64,000 nt of DNA from Colius striatus (taxonomy: Eukaryota > Chordata > Aves > Coliiformes > Coliidae). This document shows positions 51,701 through 63,300 of this stretch, piece by piece. Location of the stretch: contig NC_084768.1 of the NCBI RefSeq assembly GCF_028858725.1, forward strand, positions 31,526,664 through 31,590,663, written 5' to 3'. The position numbers and the translations under genes were made by a program. Every line of letters starts with the position of its first letter. The stretch's first letter is position 1. Under the pieces are notes generated by a model that worked only from the letters and a program-made list of their open reading frames with translations, did no database searches and was not told the origin of the DNA.

Positions 51701-53629
51701 CCATGATCCCAGTTGGATTTGGATGCTCAGTGCCCACTGGTGACACTGATATGAACAGTGTTACCTCATTCTCTAATGAAACTTTAAATGCAAGTGCCTC
51801 TTCTTGTAACATTACTAAAACCATTCCCAGCCTCAAACTCTATTATAGTTACTATCTGAGCCTGTGACTCATCAACCAATTTCTAGCCCACACCAAACTC
51901 TTTAAGTCTATAGAGTTTTCATTCAGTTTTTAAGAACACTTAGTTACAGCACTACAAGAAGGACTCAGAGGACTGGCCACACAGGAGATGGGGAAACAGG
52001 CTGCGTAATGAGGACAGTCTGCTCAAAAAAGGGAAGAAAATGAGTTGCTACACATAGGGACAGAACGGTTAGAGGCAGTGCAGCCCCACCTCCACACCTG
52101 CTGAATGTCCCTGGGGATTACAGAGAGCATGCAGTTGGGTGCCTTGCAGCAACTAATTGCAAAGCAAAGCTCTGATTACTGCAGAGATCCCTTTGCCTCA
52201 AGCTGCCTCTAAGGCTCAAGGTGCATCAGCTTCCTCATTACCGCATTTTCATGTGCTCAGCTCGCAAGCTCTGTGATTTGTTCCTGGTGTGAGCTGTGTA
52301 CTGGGAGGAGCTGGGCAAAGGGGAATTACCCCTGTCCTCGCGATACCACTGATTCCCCCAGCTTTTGCTCCCCAAATCATACCATCTTTCTCTATAAGTT
52401 AGTCCTCTCCAAAGGAAGAGTGAGCTGGGGAGGAGGGTAGTGCATCTGCTTCCTGATGAACGATAGAGATGTGCAGCTACTCGGCAGCTTATCTGAGAAT
52501 GGAGGTTATTGAAATGGTTATTTTCCAGAGACTGCACTTAAAAGGGCCGTGTGTTAGATGAGGTGCTGGAGTTTGGAAGTAAGATGTAGAGGTAGCTTTC
52601 CTTCCCTACTGACACTCAATTCCCCTTGGATTTGGAAAAAAAAAAAATGGAAAACACACCTTCTTGTGCAAAAGCAGAGGTGGAGTGCAAACATACCTGC
52701 TCCTGACATAGGGGAGGGACTGAAACAGGGCTGTGTCTGCAGGCAAGCAATGAGTGCTGCAGGCGGGCTGCCTCGCCTCTGAGCTCTCAGCAGCTTTGCG
52801 GAGCCCTGGGCAGAGGCTGTGGGCTCAGTGAGGCGGGAACAAGGAGAAGCAGCAAAGGAGGAGATGGAGGGATGAGGAAAAATGGTCCCATTTGAAACTC
52901 TCCTGCCGGAGAGCTGCGGGCAGGTGGGTGTCAGGTTCTTGCCCCATCCTCTCAACCTTTTTTTTTGTAGTGGAATGCACATTTGGCCTCTCCCAGGGCC
53001 AAGCAGCTCCTGCAATGAAGGGAAGATTAGTTTTCAGAATTCTCTGCAGAGCTTTCTTTTTAAATTCTCAAGCACACCGTGTCTGGAGCTGCAGATTTAC
53101 AATACGTAGGTTGAGTTTTGTCAGATACTCTTTTGCCATCTCTGTGTTTATCCTTTGCTCTTGGCCTCTCCTGCTGCCCTCTCATAAATCCTCTGCTTAC
53201 TGCAGAAGAATCCCCAACTTCTTCATTATCGTTACTGAAGGTGCGTAAGAGCACATCTCTCCAACCCAAACCATCCTGGATTCAGCCCAGCTCACCCTTC
53301 TGTTGCTGGAGGACTGGGATTTATTCCCTAATTCCTCTGCCCTTCTGTTCTTATTTTGAAATAAGAAATATTAATGCACAGACACGGCAGCCTGAGTGGA
53401 GTGAAGCTGTCTGCGTGGAGGATGCTTAAAACACACGGTTCAAGCACATGCTGTTACAGGTATGCATCGTTTGGGCACTTGCTCACCTTCATGTGGATCT
53501 AGTACATTTGTGTTTTTGATAGATTAAATGAGTAGGCTGTGGCTCTGCCCATGCACACGGACTGTTTTCTTATGACGTGTTTCCTAACCCTCTCCTGCAA
53601 TTTTGATGCTGTTTTTCATGCTTTCCTAG
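48736..53629. other. probable intron 3
   Basis: About 4.9 kb. A 161-codon frame at 49,876-50,361 and a 205-codon frame at 51,250-51,867 have no recognised domain. The second contains an acceptor-like tract before 51,661 (see findings). No repeats recognised. Confidence 0.35.
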
Positions 53630-53887
53630 GTATGCACTCCTTATCTGCCATTTTATACCCACAGATTGCCTATGAATTGCCATGCTCACCACCCAGCCAC
53701 TCACACCACAGCTCTCCCTGCACAATGTACTCCCAGCTGTCATCGCCCATGGGTGACAGAACCATCCATCACCTGCTTACAACCAAACGGGGACAGGACA
53801 AAGGACCTGGTACCAACCCGCTTGCTTTGTCTAGTGAGCAGACTGATGAAGGTGCAGCAGCATCTCCAGGGAAGGCTTGGGAAACAG
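53630..53887 (+). CDS. candidate exon 4 (largest exon) of unidentified plus-strand gene
   Basis: The acceptor ttttcatgctttcctag and the donor AACAG then GTAAGT bound 258 bases. With the one base carried from exon 3 it encodes about 86 residues, rich in Ser, His, Pro and Thr. It starts GMHSLSAILYPQIAYELPC, then a His/Ser-rich stretch (SPPSHSHHSSPCTMYSQLSS), a central SPMGDRTIHHLLTTKRG, and an acidic and Ala-rich end (EQTDEGAAASPGKAWE). It ends phase 1, matching exon 5. A second frame is also open across the exon, so coding is not proven. Composition suggests a disordered protein. I do not recognise the family. Confidence 0.4.
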
Positions 53888-54685
53888 GTAAGTCATTGCT
53901 GAGCACTCGTGCTGTCCCACTGCCTTTGGGAGGTGTGGGGCTCACCAGCTCTGTTTGCTACCACTCACCAACAGTGACAGTGGAAACTCTCAATGGCTTT
54001 GCCCTTCTACAGGAGTGCTTGCATGTCCCTAGGAAATGCTATTTAACCTGGAACTTGATGTTATGAACTATTTCTTTTTGATCACCATGGGCATGATTCT
54101 GTAAGATGTTGAGCAGTGGCACATAAACAGAGAATCTCACACATCCAATATACGTGTGCCAGGACTCCAAAGTTAAGACACTTGCATGTATGCTTTGCTG
54201 TGGAAAAGACTTGGTGCTTGGCATCTTCTGAAGCTGAGACTTTTAAGTGAACCTCTGTGTATGGCATTCTTACTTAGGGCATTCGGTAGCCCAAATTTAG
54301 ATGCTGACAACAGCAGTTGTAGTCTGGTTGTAGAGACAGAGGGGAACAGACCAGTCTGGTTATCTCACACTCCCTCAGAACTGGAGCAGGGCTCTTCCCC
54401 CAGGACACTTAGCAGTGCTGTCTCTCTTGGATTTATGCAATTGCAGGGTTTCCAAAGGAAGGGATAGTCTGCAGCCTATTTTAATCCTTTTTGCTGCGGT
54501 GGAACTGGCAGGACGGGGCTTGTGCAAGGCAGTGTCTGCACAGCCTCCTCCTTCTGTGCCAGACCCTTGGTGTTTTTGTGTTTAGTGGTGCTTAGCACTG
54601 CCGCTGCCTGCACTGACATCCCAGGGAGCACAGCTCTAACGGGGCCAGGAGCCTGTCGTGGAGCTGACTGCCCCGTTTTTTTCAG
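53888..54685. other. probable intron 4
   Basis: About 800 bases between exon 4 and exon 5 with no recognised feature. A strong T tract (ccccgtttttttcag) closes it. Confidence 0.35.
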
Positions 54686-54774
54686 CCCCACAGGGAAGTG
54701 TATCATATGTCACGTCTGTGCAGTGGGGACAAGACCTCAAAGAAGGCTCAGCTGATAGCCCACTCCAGCACTAA
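54686..54774 (+). CDS. candidate exon 5 with stop codon, plus-strand gene
   Basis: After the acceptor ccccgtttttttcag, the phase 1 frame from exon 4 continues for 29 codons (SVSYVTSVQWGQDLKEG, ending DSPLQH) to a TAA at 54,772-54,774. This completes a model of about 225 residues with all junction phases consistent. A second CAG eight bases downstream would give a different frame ending in TGA, so the C-terminus is uncertain. No AATAAA lies close downstream; an ATTAAA near 55,369 lies beyond the retroelement relic. The product remains unidentified. Confidence 0.35.
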
Positions 54775-54959
54775 ACACCTGCCTGGCTTTCACAAGACAA
54801 GCCCGTGAGTGGCTCACACGGGGCTTGCTGCCATCACGCAGGGCCAGCAGAGAGCTGTCCCGGGGCCTGCTTAAAGATCTCCATCACCAGGGCTTTAGCC
54901 TTTCCAGCGTGTGCTTCTGTGCCTGCCTAGCGCCAGGCAATTTCAGACTGCAGCACTTC
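54775..54959. other. downstream of candidate stop
   Basis: Would be 3'-UTR or intergenic. No clear polyadenylation signal and nothing else seen. Confidence 0.3.
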
Positions 54960-55490
54960 TCTCCTGAGGAAACGCCAGCCATAGATTTAGGAATAGATAT
55001 TGCCAAATAGTATATTGTTTTCATAAATCTCCGTAGATCCGCTTTATATCCTGGAGGCTAGACATTCTAATTATTGCTTCTATTTTATCTAAATTGGCAA
55101 CAAAGCCATCGTAGCTCAGCTCACAGCCAGCACAGGTAATTCTGCTAGACCAAATTTTGACCTTTTAAAGTTCATTCTGAAGTGTCTCCTGCGCTCCTGC
55201 CCGTCTCTTCGCTTCTGTTTCTTCAGAGCCATCGCCCAATTTAGAATAGCAATCACCATAGCTTCAATACATTGTACCTTAAAGATGTGGGCAATTACCG
55301 TGCGAAATACCTCAGAAGCAGGACTAATATCAAAGGGCATTCTCATACCCTTACAACATCCAAACAGCATATTAAAGAACTTGTTGAAGTTAGATTTAAG
55401 CTTGTCTCTTCACAGTTTATTTGCTGGAGCAAATGCCCTTCACTTCACAGCGATTTTTCCCCCAACTCCTTTTTGCTGTGAACCTGCCCA
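54960..55490 (-). mobile_element. decayed Ty3/gypsy-type reverse transcriptase relic
   Basis: Read on the minus strand, the order of short blocks matches the reverse transcriptase of Ty3/gypsy LTR retroelements. First comes a G-x-x-x-QQI-x-CEE block (near 55,440-55,410). Next is MPFDISPASEVF (near 55,340-55,305), where the family has a (L/M)PFG-I-x-x-AP-x-x-F motif. Then comes EAMVIAILN (near 55,265-55,240), where the catalytic V/Y-x-DD should be, with both aspartates lost. After that is KIEAIIRM (near 55,090), and finally RRFM-x-x-IYYLA-x-SIP (near 55,030-54,980). The blocks sit in two frames and are separated by stops, so the copy is long dead. No LTRs, integrase or gag are recognised nearby. 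The assignment is by eye and a profile search would settle it. Confidence 0.6.
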
Positions 55491-58400
55491 TCAGACAGTG
55501 GTTTCATAGGACAGCATTCATGTGTTGCAGCTGCATTTCAATAATGCAAACCACAGCGTCTCCCTCCTTAAGCTGGCTTTTCAGTGGCAGGTATGGAATT
55601 AGCTCCACCCGAAATTCCTTATCCTTTCAAGAACTCCCAGATTTTCTATATCATGTTACATTGTTGCCTTTAAAAAGTGAGGGATATTTTTTTTCCCTTC
55701 TCTTTTGGAGAGATGGTTGAAGTAACTGATCTTTGGAGTTTAATGTGGTATTCCCTTTCCAGTCAGCCCAACCAGACATCTGAGAACCCTCCTGGGTTAA
55801 GCCTGTTACAGCAAATGTTTTTCCTACTTTCCAGATGATTTTTAATTTTATTTTTTTAAAGGTAAATTACATTCTGTGCACCAACCTTTAAACTAGAGTG
55901 GGACTGGCAAAGAACGTGGAGTGGCACCCGGTGAATATCTGCTATGTGTCATCCTGTGGCATTTACAGCAAAGAAAGATCTAACTTCACAATTAGGAGTA
56001 GCTCTCAAGTGGTGCATCTGGATAGAGTTGTTGGAAATGTATTACCTGGTGCTTGTTTAAAGACAAACAGTGTTTTGTGCTATTCTTCTTTTTTATACTC
56101 TAAGTGCAAAGCAGCCTTTGTTATAGGCTTCTGATTAATTCCCTTAACTATAGTACCCTGTATTGCTTTCAGATGGTGATTTCTCAAGTGGTTTGTGCCT
56201 TTCTCCAGTCCCAGGCATGATTCCAAGAGGCTTCTGCTCTGCAGCCTCTCACCCCCACGCTTATCACCTCATGCCCATCACCTCTGTGCTCCTCACCCCA
56301 TGCCCCTCGCCCCACGCCTCTCACCCCATGGCCGCACCTGCAGCTTAGGGCAGGGCTGGCTCAGTGCAGCAGTGCCCAGGGCTCCAATTTCAAGCATGCT
56401 TCCATGAGCCTGTCTTTTCAGACATATTCATCAGTTCTGGCCATTTTTTTTTTAAATTCTGTTTTTTTTAGGGAGGGGAAGGCAGGAAATAAGTTTTTAT
56501 CCCGTTAGGTTCCAGAGAAGGGCATTAAAACATGAAGCAACCACCTTCTCAGAAGCTGGAAGGCAAATAACACCAAGTATGAGATATTTTGGGTGGGTGA
56601 AGGCATGGGGTTTAGTGCTTGGACATATTGCCAACTTCTGGTGGCTGGGCACCCGTGTCTCTTTTTTTGCCATGGAAAGTTTCACCTCTTGCTTGAGCGC
56701 ATTCGCCCCTCTGCAAGGGTTTGCTCTGCTGACATTCACTGCACGTGCAGTCTTGTCTCTGCCCTCTCTTGCCAGAAGGCACCCTGGCACAACAGTGCCA
56801 CTACCACAGACAATTATTTTCTGCTTCATTTGTGGCATATTTGACTAAATATGAAATGATTTCTGCCTTGCTTTTCCAACAAAACTTAGCAAACAGGGAC
56901 TGCCGCCTGTCAGAAAATGTCTTATTCCTCCTTTCTTTGTTTTTAGCTTTTTGTTTTGGAAATGGTGCCCTGTAAATAGCTGCTTTTTCTGCAGGGAGGG
57001 ATTTAGAGCTCTGCTGGTGCTTGCCAGCCTTTTCATCGCCCTCATCTTTAGGCAAGAGTGGCGTACAACCTGGCAGCCGACGTGCTGCCCAGGCTGAATT
57101 TCACCCCAAAAGCCTCTGGCTGAGGTTCAGGTTATGGCAGTTTCTCACAGCCCTCTGTAACTCATTTACTTAATGATCTTCTCCATACAAGGCTGTCTGT
57201 TATTAATGAGTCACTAAGTTTTCAGCAATCTTATGTTTGAGCTTTAAGGTTTAAGAGCATCACGTGCACCTGCTGATCTGTATCACAATTAATTATGAAT
57301 TAAAATGAGCTCTTCCTCCAAACAACGGCAGAGCCTCCCAGGCGCCCCGAGATCGCACCAAGGCCCCAGCCTACTGTAAAAGGGCTCCACGGCTGCAACA
57401 GTGGCGGCTGCCTTTGCTGCCACTTCCAGGATTCTGCTGATTCCCTCTCTTGGGCATGCCTGCCTGGGGGGCTGGTAGCCCGGCACTCCTCCTCGTGCTT
57501 CCCCTCCCTGCTTCCCAATGGTATTTCACTCACACACCATCCCACCAGGGCTCTGTGGTGCCAGCTAAATCACAACTGTCTTCATGCATGAGAACCTCTC
57601 CTTCCTCCCGCCTATTCCCTTGGTTTCCAGCCTCAACACAGAGACAGATTTGACATATTTTGCTTATTCCCTCTCTAATTCTCCCTCTAAGTTTCCCGTT
57701 CTCATCACAGACTCATTTTCTTGCTCTTGCAGAGCCCTAACGTGGTAAAACACCTCCTCTGGACCCCACAGACCCTCTTCTTGCTGAGGGCTGCCTGGTG
57801 CAGGGGCTCTACAAGAGATTTCTCTAGCAAAGGAGATGAGCTCATTTCCCAAAGCGATGCTCCTGTGCCCCTGCTGGGATTCTAGCTGTTGCCCAACCAG
57901 AGACAAATGTGAAAGCAACTTTATGGAAAAAAATCTCAATCTTGTTTCCATTTTGCTCGGTTCCAATGGAAGCTTTTCCTTAATTTGTTTCAGTTTTCAG
58001 AATCTCAGCACCTCTGCACATCCTCCTTTGTTTTTAATCACATCCTCTCCAGCTGCTTGTTTAGGGATTTTCCTTCACCTGCCCTCTTTCATTTTTTAAA
58101 AGGAAAAAAAATCAAACCCACACCAAACCTGTTTTTCTTATTCTGCCATTTCAGATCACCAGAATTAGTGCTGCTTTTTTTTCCCCTCTTGTCACTTTTC
58201 CAAAGTTGAGGAAGTTTGGCTTCGTTCCAGCTAGAAAGGGAAAAGTCATAAGGCAGTCCCCACCCACCATCCTTCTGCTCTGCTCCGGAGCAGGAACAAC
58301 TAACGGGAGGAGAAGGGGGAGGAGGCAGGGGAAATAACACACCAAACTTCAAAACTTCTTCATTTCAACAAAATAGATAGATTTTCTTAATTGAAAAACA

Positions 58401-58580
58401 ACCAAAAAACCAAGCCAACAACCCAAAACACTAAGGAAAAGGCATTGGTTTTGCTCCACAGCATTTTTTTGAGTCACTCTGTCTTCCACAGAGGAGTGGG
58501 GTGCTCGGAGAGGTGCTTGAGTAGGGACACACACAAGGTGTGCTGCTATGGGCTTATGGCTCAGCTGAGCACAAGGCAGG
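55491..58580. other. moderate-GC sequence without recognised gene
   Basis: No identified domain or RNA. About 56,249-56,335 is a degenerate C-rich low-complexity patch with repeated tcacc-ccatgccc motifs. Short T-rich and A-rich runs occur at 55,690, 56,450 and 58,100. Confidence 0.4.
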
Positions 58581-58620
58581 CTCCCAGCATTGGGTGACAC
58601 TCCCAGCATTGGGTGACACT
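58581..58620. repeat. exact 19-bp tandem duplication
   Basis: The 19-base unit ctcccagcattgggtgaca occurs twice in perfect tandem, followed by ct. The two copies are identical, so the duplication is recent or is maintained by slippage. No function is implied. Confidence 0.9.
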
Positions 58621-58937
58621 GCTCTGTTTCCCCCAGCCTGGAGGTCCCAGAGCAGAGCCATTGGCAAGGGCTCGGCAGCCTAGACCACCTTGACCCTGGT
58701 GCACTGAGCAGCTGTCTGATGCTGCCGGCCTGCTCTCCTCATCCTGGGAGAGGAGGGAGAAAAGGAAACAAAAGCAGTCCTAAGCCACCTCCTGTACCCT
58801 GTGGCATGCAAGCTGTGGACACCTTGAGGCCAGTACTGTCAGACCTGGTGTCTCCAGGGTGGCTGAAGCTTTCCTGGGCGCAGAAGAGGCTGTACACAAC
58901 AGAACTATGGAGCATCCCCAGAATCTGGATTTACCTC
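58621..58937. other. no gene recognised
   Basis: Ordinary moderate-GC sequence. Nothing identified on either strand. Confidence 0.35.
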
Positions 58938-59279
58938 TTACCTACAGTCATTTGCTGTGAAATTGGCAAATCTGCTGCTTCTAGTCAGCTTTTCCAGCAT
59001 CCCGTGCCCTCCTGCTAGGATTTTGTATCTTCTTTCCAGGCTGAGTTTCTCTAACTTCTGCTCCAGCTTTCAGATCTTGTTGTTCCTCTGTGAGACAGAG
59101 ACTGCTGAACTGCCAGGAACTCTTCTCAACGGGGTCGGGGCATCTCTCAATCTTCTCTCCAGCAAGCTGAGCAGTTCATACAATTCCAGTCTCGTACCAG
59201 AGCTTATTTTCTGATGCCTGGATGATATGTGTGGCTTTCCTTTGCAGAACTTTGCTGTCCTTTTTAATTCTCGATACAC
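58938..59279 (-). pseudogene. broken coiled-coil-like frame (possible pseudogene)
   Basis: On the minus strand one frame runs about 110 codons to a TAA near 58,940, broken only by a TGA at 59,072-59,070. Before the stop it reads TRLELYELLSLLERRLRD; right after it reads KLEQKLEKLSLERRYKIL. Both stretches have leucines at heptad-like spacing and alternating charges, as in a coiled coil. The TGA is in a context where a CGA codon could have decayed through CpG deamination. No start, splice sites or family assignment are clear. It may be a processed pseudogene fragment, an old repeat, or chance. Confidence 0.2.
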
Positions 59280-60029
59280 AAGCTGGTGTAGTAATCATCC
59301 AGAGTAATCATTTTGACAGTAACGTGAACAGAGGCGAGATTGCTCCCCTACTTTTGTTTGATATTCTCCCATTATATATTCAAGGAAGGTGTGAGCTGCT
59401 TTCAGCATGCTGTTGAAATGAGAGCTCATGTAGAGGCAGTTACCTGCAATCACTGCTGAGCCTTCTTCTGAGTTGCAGCTTTCCAAGCCCCGTCTTGGAG
59501 ATAAAGCCTGTGGTCTTTGTTCCCAGATGCCTCCCCTTGCATGTAGCCATATTTGAACATTTTTAGTTGGATTATGGTCATTTTACCAGGCAATTTGGAA
59601 GATACCAGAGCAGCAACCTGGCTTGCTTGTTACTAACATCCCTGCCAGTCACCGCATCACCTGCAGACTTCACCATCACAGCTTTTTTCTGGTCAGGTTG
59701 ATCCCTGGATAAAACATAAGTGCTGTTGCAAACAGGAACAGATTCCCTGAGAGACCCTGGGAAGGACACTTCCATCCTCTGAGGTCTCCCCCCGTAACCA
59801 CCACACGGTGAGATCTGCCTGAGACGGGTTTTAGTCCATCCAGCGTGTACCGTGGCAATTCCTGCCATAGTGTGGGTCTTTTAATCCAAACGCTTAGAGG
59901 AAATCCAAGCTTGCTGTAGGGGTACACTTGCCTTTATCAACAAGAGCCGTGAGTCCATCCAAAACACTACCCCATGAAACCCATGGGACCCAGTGGCTGA
60001 TGTGCAGATCTCTGGGCTGTGCCTTTAAA
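59280..60029. other. no gene recognised
   Basis: The minus strand carries two overlapping frames (59,578-59,868 and 59,676-59,927) without recognisable motifs. It may be further decayed LINE sequence downstream of the fragment at 60,030-60,335, but I could not align it. Confidence 0.3.
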
Positions 60030-60335
60030 TGCTTCTAAATACTGGAACCACACTGTCATTTCTCCAGCCTTTTGGAATTTGACCATCATCTTTGTAAGAC
60101 CTGTTAAACCGCAGCGTTGGCTTCAGCTGGTTCCTTCTAGGCTGTCGAGCATCAGCTGTCTGGATGATCTGCAAACGCTGAATTCAAGGAGATCATGCCT
60201 CACATCCCCCATTGTTACAGATGGCGGGATTTATATTCCATCCACAGTATCATCTGGAGATGAATGTATCCTCCTGCTTCATTCCAAATACAGACCAGAA
60301 ATATCTACTAAACATTTCTGCCTTTCTGCACCAGT
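60030..60335 (-). mobile_element. ancient LINE (CR1/L3-like clade) ORF2 fragment
   Basis: Read on the minus strand, KAEMFSRYFWSVFG (60,325-60,281) corresponds to the KAEVFN-x-YF-x-SVF block between endonuclease and reverse transcriptase of CR1/L2-like LINEs. Further on, GQIPKGWRNDSVVPVFRS (60,087-60,031) corresponds to the start of the reverse-transcriptase domain (G-x-x-P-x-x-W-x-x-A-x-V-x-P-x-F). The spacing of about 200 bases is shorter than usual but in the right order, with stops between. This is an old, inactive copy, clearly more diverged than the young CR1 elements in this window. Confidence 0.6.
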
Positions 60336-63300
60336 CACCATCTGGCCAGAGCGAGGAAGGAGCAGCGCCCAGCGCCAAGCTCCAGCAGTCCGGCGGGGAG
60401 GCTCATGCCGTCGTCCCGTCCCACACCCCCCACCTCCTCCACACCAACAGCCCCCACAGCCCCACATCCCGTGTCCTGAGTGGCCCTGGGGATCCCTACA
60501 CCCCATTGCCCAGGGTTCTCCCCCGGCCTTTGCCTGCAGAAACCAGCCTGGTTCCCTGCTGCACCTGACTCCCAGCCCCTGCCCAAGGGCAGGCGGGCAG
60601 CCTGGCACCGGTGCAAATTCCCTGGCCTGAAGTGGCCATTACCATGTAAATCTCTGTGTGGAGGTGGCTGGAGGGCAGAGAATGGGGAGCAGCCTTGATG
60701 GAGGAGGCTGAGATAAAGGGGCTCTTATTGAAATTCAGAAATCTTTTTTGCTTTCTCCCCCAGCCACCCAAACTGCATCTGAAAGCCAAACTGGGGCTTG
60801 CAGGAGATCCTTTGGGGGGAAGTACTGTGAAACAGTGCTTTGAATGTGTTTCTTGGAGTGGGAGTCACCCCTTCTGCCTGCCCAAATCCCTCTCTTCCCC
60901 TTGTCCCCATCATGGCCTTGAGTGGCATCCCCATGCTCACTGATGCCTCCCCAGCTACCTCTGGTGCCCCTCGACTGCAGCATCAGGGCTGCAGAGGAGG
61001 AAGCCCCAGAGTCCTGCAAACCACACGTGCAGGGAGCCCCAGAGACCTGGGGCTGATGTGAGTGAGATGCCAGGGAAAGGATTCCCAGCCTTTTCCTCGA
61101 TTCTTTTCCTTTTCTACATCACTGTTCTTTATTTACTCTCTGTTGCATATGGCAAAGCCAGGAGGAGAGAAGGAGAAGAGAAAAAAAGGCACAAAGTCTG
61201 CAGGGGAGAAAAGAGAGGCGTTATTGTGAACGTGTGTTTGTCCCTGGCTGGTGGCACAGCTCCTCCGTGGGCTGGGGGATTCCCTGCTCCCAGGGCTGCC
61301 TGGCTGCCGTGCCACAGGCAGCGGGGGCTGCTGCAGGAAGGGCTGCCCTCGGGGGGAGAGTCGCTTCTGGCAGCAGCCACGGCACAGAGCGGCAGAGCCA
61401 GGTTAGCCTGGCCCTGTCCCTCTTGGCAGCCACACGGACCTCATTAATAATTAACTGGATATGGAGACAGGCATCACATGTAATGGCATTGCAGACATCT
61501 GATGCTGCTAATGGCCTCCTCGCTCAGCCTCCTGCAGCAGGGCTGGGGCTGACACTGCCATCGCTCCTGAAGGTCATCTCCGTGGGCCCATTCCTCCCGT
61601 GGCCGTGCCCACAAGCCTCATCCCGTGTCCTGCCTCTGGCCCAACGGCTCTGCATGGCACCACAGCTTCACCCCTGGGATGGCTCCTGGGATAAACCCCC
61701 TGCTCTGCAGCTGTGCCAGCGCCTGCGGGACGACAGGGGATTCTGGGTCCATCAACCAACCCTAATGCTGGGGCTGTGATGTGATGACTGCACACTCTGC
61801 CTTCGCAGCCCCACGCCTGGGGGACAAGTCCATGCAGCTCCTCAGCTATTAAAATGTGTCAAGGGCTGGGAATAACATTGGGCAGAGCAGGTCACGCTGA
61901 GGCAGGAAATAAACCCATGGGGAGGGAAAGTCAGTGGCAGCACACACATCCCTTTGCACCCCAAAGCAGCAGCTTGAGCATCGTTGTGGATGCTGGGGCT
62001 GCCCTGGGGTGTGAGCACACAGCCCCATCCCCCCCATGCCACAGAGAAGCTCCTGTAGCGTTTTCAGCGCTGCCTCTAGCCCTCAGGAAAGGGACTGCTG
62101 GAAGCACCAAACTTCAGGGAGTCTCTCTGAAGAGACCACCCTGTGGTGACCAAAGTCCCTGGAAGATGAAGGGAAAGGTTCAGGTAGGGGATTAGCAGGT
62201 GAGATTAAAGGCTCAGCAGCTCTTGAGATGATTCTGACCGCTCTCTAAAGCTGCCCACCACAGCTTCAGGCAGTGAGGAATTGCTCCTTATCTGATTTAA
62301 TTACACCTCACAGCAATCCCTTGCTCACCTTTCCCCAGGGTCACAGCAGCGGTGTCGGCGGGCAGTGAACAGATACACAGTGTGCCCAGCAGTGTTTGAC
62401 ATCTCTTTCTTTGACACTTCTGTTGGTTGTGGGTGCTGTGGGTGCCTGTGCCTCCCTGCAACCCCCAAGCATTGATGCTGTGGGACAGAAGGGCTTGTTG
62501 CTGTGCTGTGACTTTTCACAGTCAGGAAAGCTCTCGTATCTCCAAAACCAGGTGAGGGGAAAGGGAGGTGGCTCTGCCCAGCAATACCCATCTCCTGACA
62601 AACACAGGCAGCTCTCAGGAAAAGGCTGCTACAAAATTGGCTCCATTGGTGGACACTTGGAAGAGCGTGATGGGAACGCAGCCCCATGCTGGGACTGTGC
62701 TCATGCAGATCCCGCAGAGGCACAGAAAAGGGCAAAAGCAGGGCAGGTGAGGAGTGATCCGCTGCTGCCCCTGCTAGGCCTGGCCACCATGAACTCTGCA
62801 CTTTAACTGGATGTCATAAAAACATCCAATTACTTAGATAAATCTGCCAAACCATCTAATTTAGGTGCTCTCCTTGTTTTGAGAGACACAGCGAATACTG
62901 ATGAAGGCTCCCAGGCTACTGCACTTCTCAACCAAAACTGTTCTGTTTTCTTTCCAGCCTCCATCCATCCTTCAGCTTTTGGAGTGCTGCTGGTGCTGCA
63001 GAGAGGAGCCTGCAAGGATGTCGAGGTCTCTTACCCAAACAGCAACTGAAAGCCCTGCCTTGCGTGTGAACGTTGGGGTGATTTTTCCGCTGCATGTGGC
63101 ATTTTGCTTCATCTGACTGCATTTCACCCCCGACAGCCACCAGCCTCCTGGCTGAGCTGTGGCTGCCAGGGACCAGGCTGGCTGGCGACACAACAGAGGG
63201 TGCAGAGGGGACACAAATGTGAGCATGGGTTGTGTATCAACAGGTTCTCCAGCAGAGCCCTTCATTGTGGGAGCAGCATTTTGGGATCTTGTGATGTGCA

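Noticed and set aside
62396-62551. Signal-peptide-like leucine-rich frame ending at a donor-like GTGAGG
   Set aside because: It begins at TTG rather than ATG, has no upstream acceptor I trust and no downstream partner exon.
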